Of a stretch of DNA of 6,615 nucleotides, positions 5,686 to 6,615 are shown piece after piece. The notes under the pieces are model-generated. The model made no database searches, was not told the origin of the DNA, and saw nothing but the letters and a program-made list of their open reading frames with translations. The first letter of the stretch is position 1. Each line of letters opens with the position of its first letter. A program made the translations under genes and the position numbers. The DNA lies in assembly GCA_021798075.1 (NCBI GenBank), contig JAJZYO010000116.1:1-6615 (forward strand), written 5' to 3'. This DNA comes from Actinomycetes bacterium. GTDB taxonomy: Bacteria > Actinomycetota > Acidimicrobiia > Acidimicrobiales > Palsa-688.

Positions 5686-6615
5686 GTGCCGCAACCCGAC
5701 GGCTCGCATGTCCTGTTCGTACGTGGCGACGAGGGAGAGGACTGGAGGCCCCTGGTAACGTTCGGTTACGAAGAGGCCCTCTTTGTCCGCCCGCTCTCGT
5801 TCAATTCTGCCGGCGACACGATACCGGCTATTTCGGCGGCCTCTTCGGACACGGCCGGCCTCGTGAGCATCGACGTGAAAAGCGGGGATGTCGAGGTGCT
5901 CGCGTCCCTGCCGGGCGCGGACATCGAGGCCGTCCGCTTGCACCCGGTCACGAAGGCGCCCCAGGTGGCGGCTTTCGCCAAGGAGCGGATGGAGTGACGG
6001 GGACCTCTTCTTCGCCGGAGGGGACATGGCGGACCCCAACTGGCTCGTCGGTTTCACCAACGACACCGGCCCAGTCCCCTACTACCTCTACGACCGAGCG
6101 CGCGGAGGGCCCGGTTCCTCTTCGACCACCGGCCCGAACTATCGAGCTACGAGCTCGCCCCGATGGGACCCTTCTCGTTCGCTGCCCGGGACGGCTCGGC
6201 CATCCACGGGTACGCCACGTTCCCCCTCGGGGCGGGCGGAGCCACCTGCCGGCGGTGCTGAACGTGCACGGCGGCCCCTCGGCCCGGGACAGTTGGGGCT
6301 TCGACCCCGAGGCGCAGTGGACCGCCAACCGGGGTTTATCTGTGCAGGCAATGGGGCGCCAAGATGCATGACGACCTGGTGGACGCGGTCCGCTACGCGG
6401 TCGCTCAGGGCTGGGCGAGCCCGGCAAAAGTGGCGATCTAGGGAGGTTCTTACGGAGGCTACGCGGCGCTCGTCGGTGCCGCCTTTGCTCCGGGCCTTTT
6501 TTGCTGCGCTGTCGACCCGGCGACCGAAGCCGATTTTCTCTGGTCGCGCTCGCCCGTGTCGCGGGTGAAGGACATCCGCATCCCCTTGCTCGTAGCGGGG
6601 GCGCCAACGACCCCC
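5686..6615 (+). pseudogene. Decayed S9 family (prolyl oligopeptidase-like) serine peptidase, cut by the right edge
   Basis: The remnant starts in mid-protein: residues such as GDEGEDWRPLVTFGYEEA match the inner beta-propeller region, and roughly the first 200 codons are missing. Homology then hops between frames. 5686-5994 is in phase 1 with a TGA stop at 5995. About 5995-6098 is in phase 2 (PNWLVGFTNDTGPVPYYLYDRA). 6112 to about 6230 is back in phase 1 (FLFDHRPELSSYELAPMGPF). About 6240-6335 is in phase 3 (LPAVLNVHGGP, DSWGFDPEAQW). From 6337 it is in phase 1 again (QWGAKMHDDLVDAVRYAVAQG), with an in-frame TAG at 6439. GGSYGGYAALVGAAF follows, with the Ser codon at 6448-6450. A last shift near 6603 restores ANDP, the region around the catalytic Asp. 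Internal segments also appear deleted near 5994, 6346 and 6516. No functional peptidase can be made. Intact relatives are cytoplasmic peptidases of about 600-700 residues that cleave short peptides. Confidence 0.85.

Noticed and set aside
6439..6441. Programmed recoding or amber suppression to rescue the S9 peptidase
   Set aside because: Five neighbouring genes use TAG as a true stop, and the remnant also has several frame changes and missing blocks that recoding could not repair.
5686..6615. Sequencing or assembly error as the main explanation of the frame changes
   Set aside because: The other six genes are uninterrupted over more than 5 kb, and whole segments are missing as well as single bases. 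I cannot exclude it without reads, so it stays as the refuting test.

Overview
The window is a high-GC, densely packed bacterial segment. Its codon third positions are almost all G or C and it uses several GTG starts. It most likely comes from an actinobacterium, and the style of the SGNH, Cfa and S9-peptidase proteins suggests something near the Acidimicrobiia. That placement rests on remembered family resemblance only and could not be tested here.

Layout, left to right. (1) 3-869, plus strand: the C-terminal part of a protein whose start lies off the left edge. It has a Gly/His/Ala/Thr-rich linker followed by an SGNH (GDSL-like) hydrolase domain. This arrangement fits the end of a membrane O-acyltransferase with a fused SGNH domain. 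(2) 894-2042, minus strand: a pectate-lyase-superfamily right-handed beta-helix protein with no signal peptide, convergent with the SGNH gene and 24 bp from it. (3) 2222-2659, minus strand: a small protein of unknown function. (4) 2652-3389, plus strand: a serine hydrolase of the S51/cyanophycinase type, divergent from gene 3. (5) 3517-4227, plus strand: a HAD-superfamily phosphatase. (6) 4272-5684, plus strand: a cyclopropane-fatty-acyl-phospholipid synthase-type methyltransferase. (7) 5686 to the right edge, plus strand: a heavily decayed S9 (prolyl oligopeptidase) gene.

The left half may relate to the cell surface: an SGNH esterase or acyltransferase and a beta-helix protein of the kind that acts on polysaccharide. 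The right half is a co-directional run of S51 hydrolase, HAD phosphatase, Cfa methyltransferase and S9 remnant with gaps of 127, 44 and 1 bp. It looks like ordinary accessory metabolism (small-peptide hydrolysis, phosphate-ester hydrolysis, membrane lipid modification) and not a dedicated pathway.

The most notable non-coding signals are a threefold 13-bp tandem repeat upstream of the beta-helix gene, and a tandem repeat running into a 33-bp inverted repeat between the S51 and HAD genes. The S9 remnant is the clearest oddity: five changes of reading frame, four apparent deletions and an amber codon one codon before the catalytic Gly-Gly-Ser motif. I found no CRISPR array, tRNA, rRNA, transposase or integrase, and no convincing undescribed multi-gene system.
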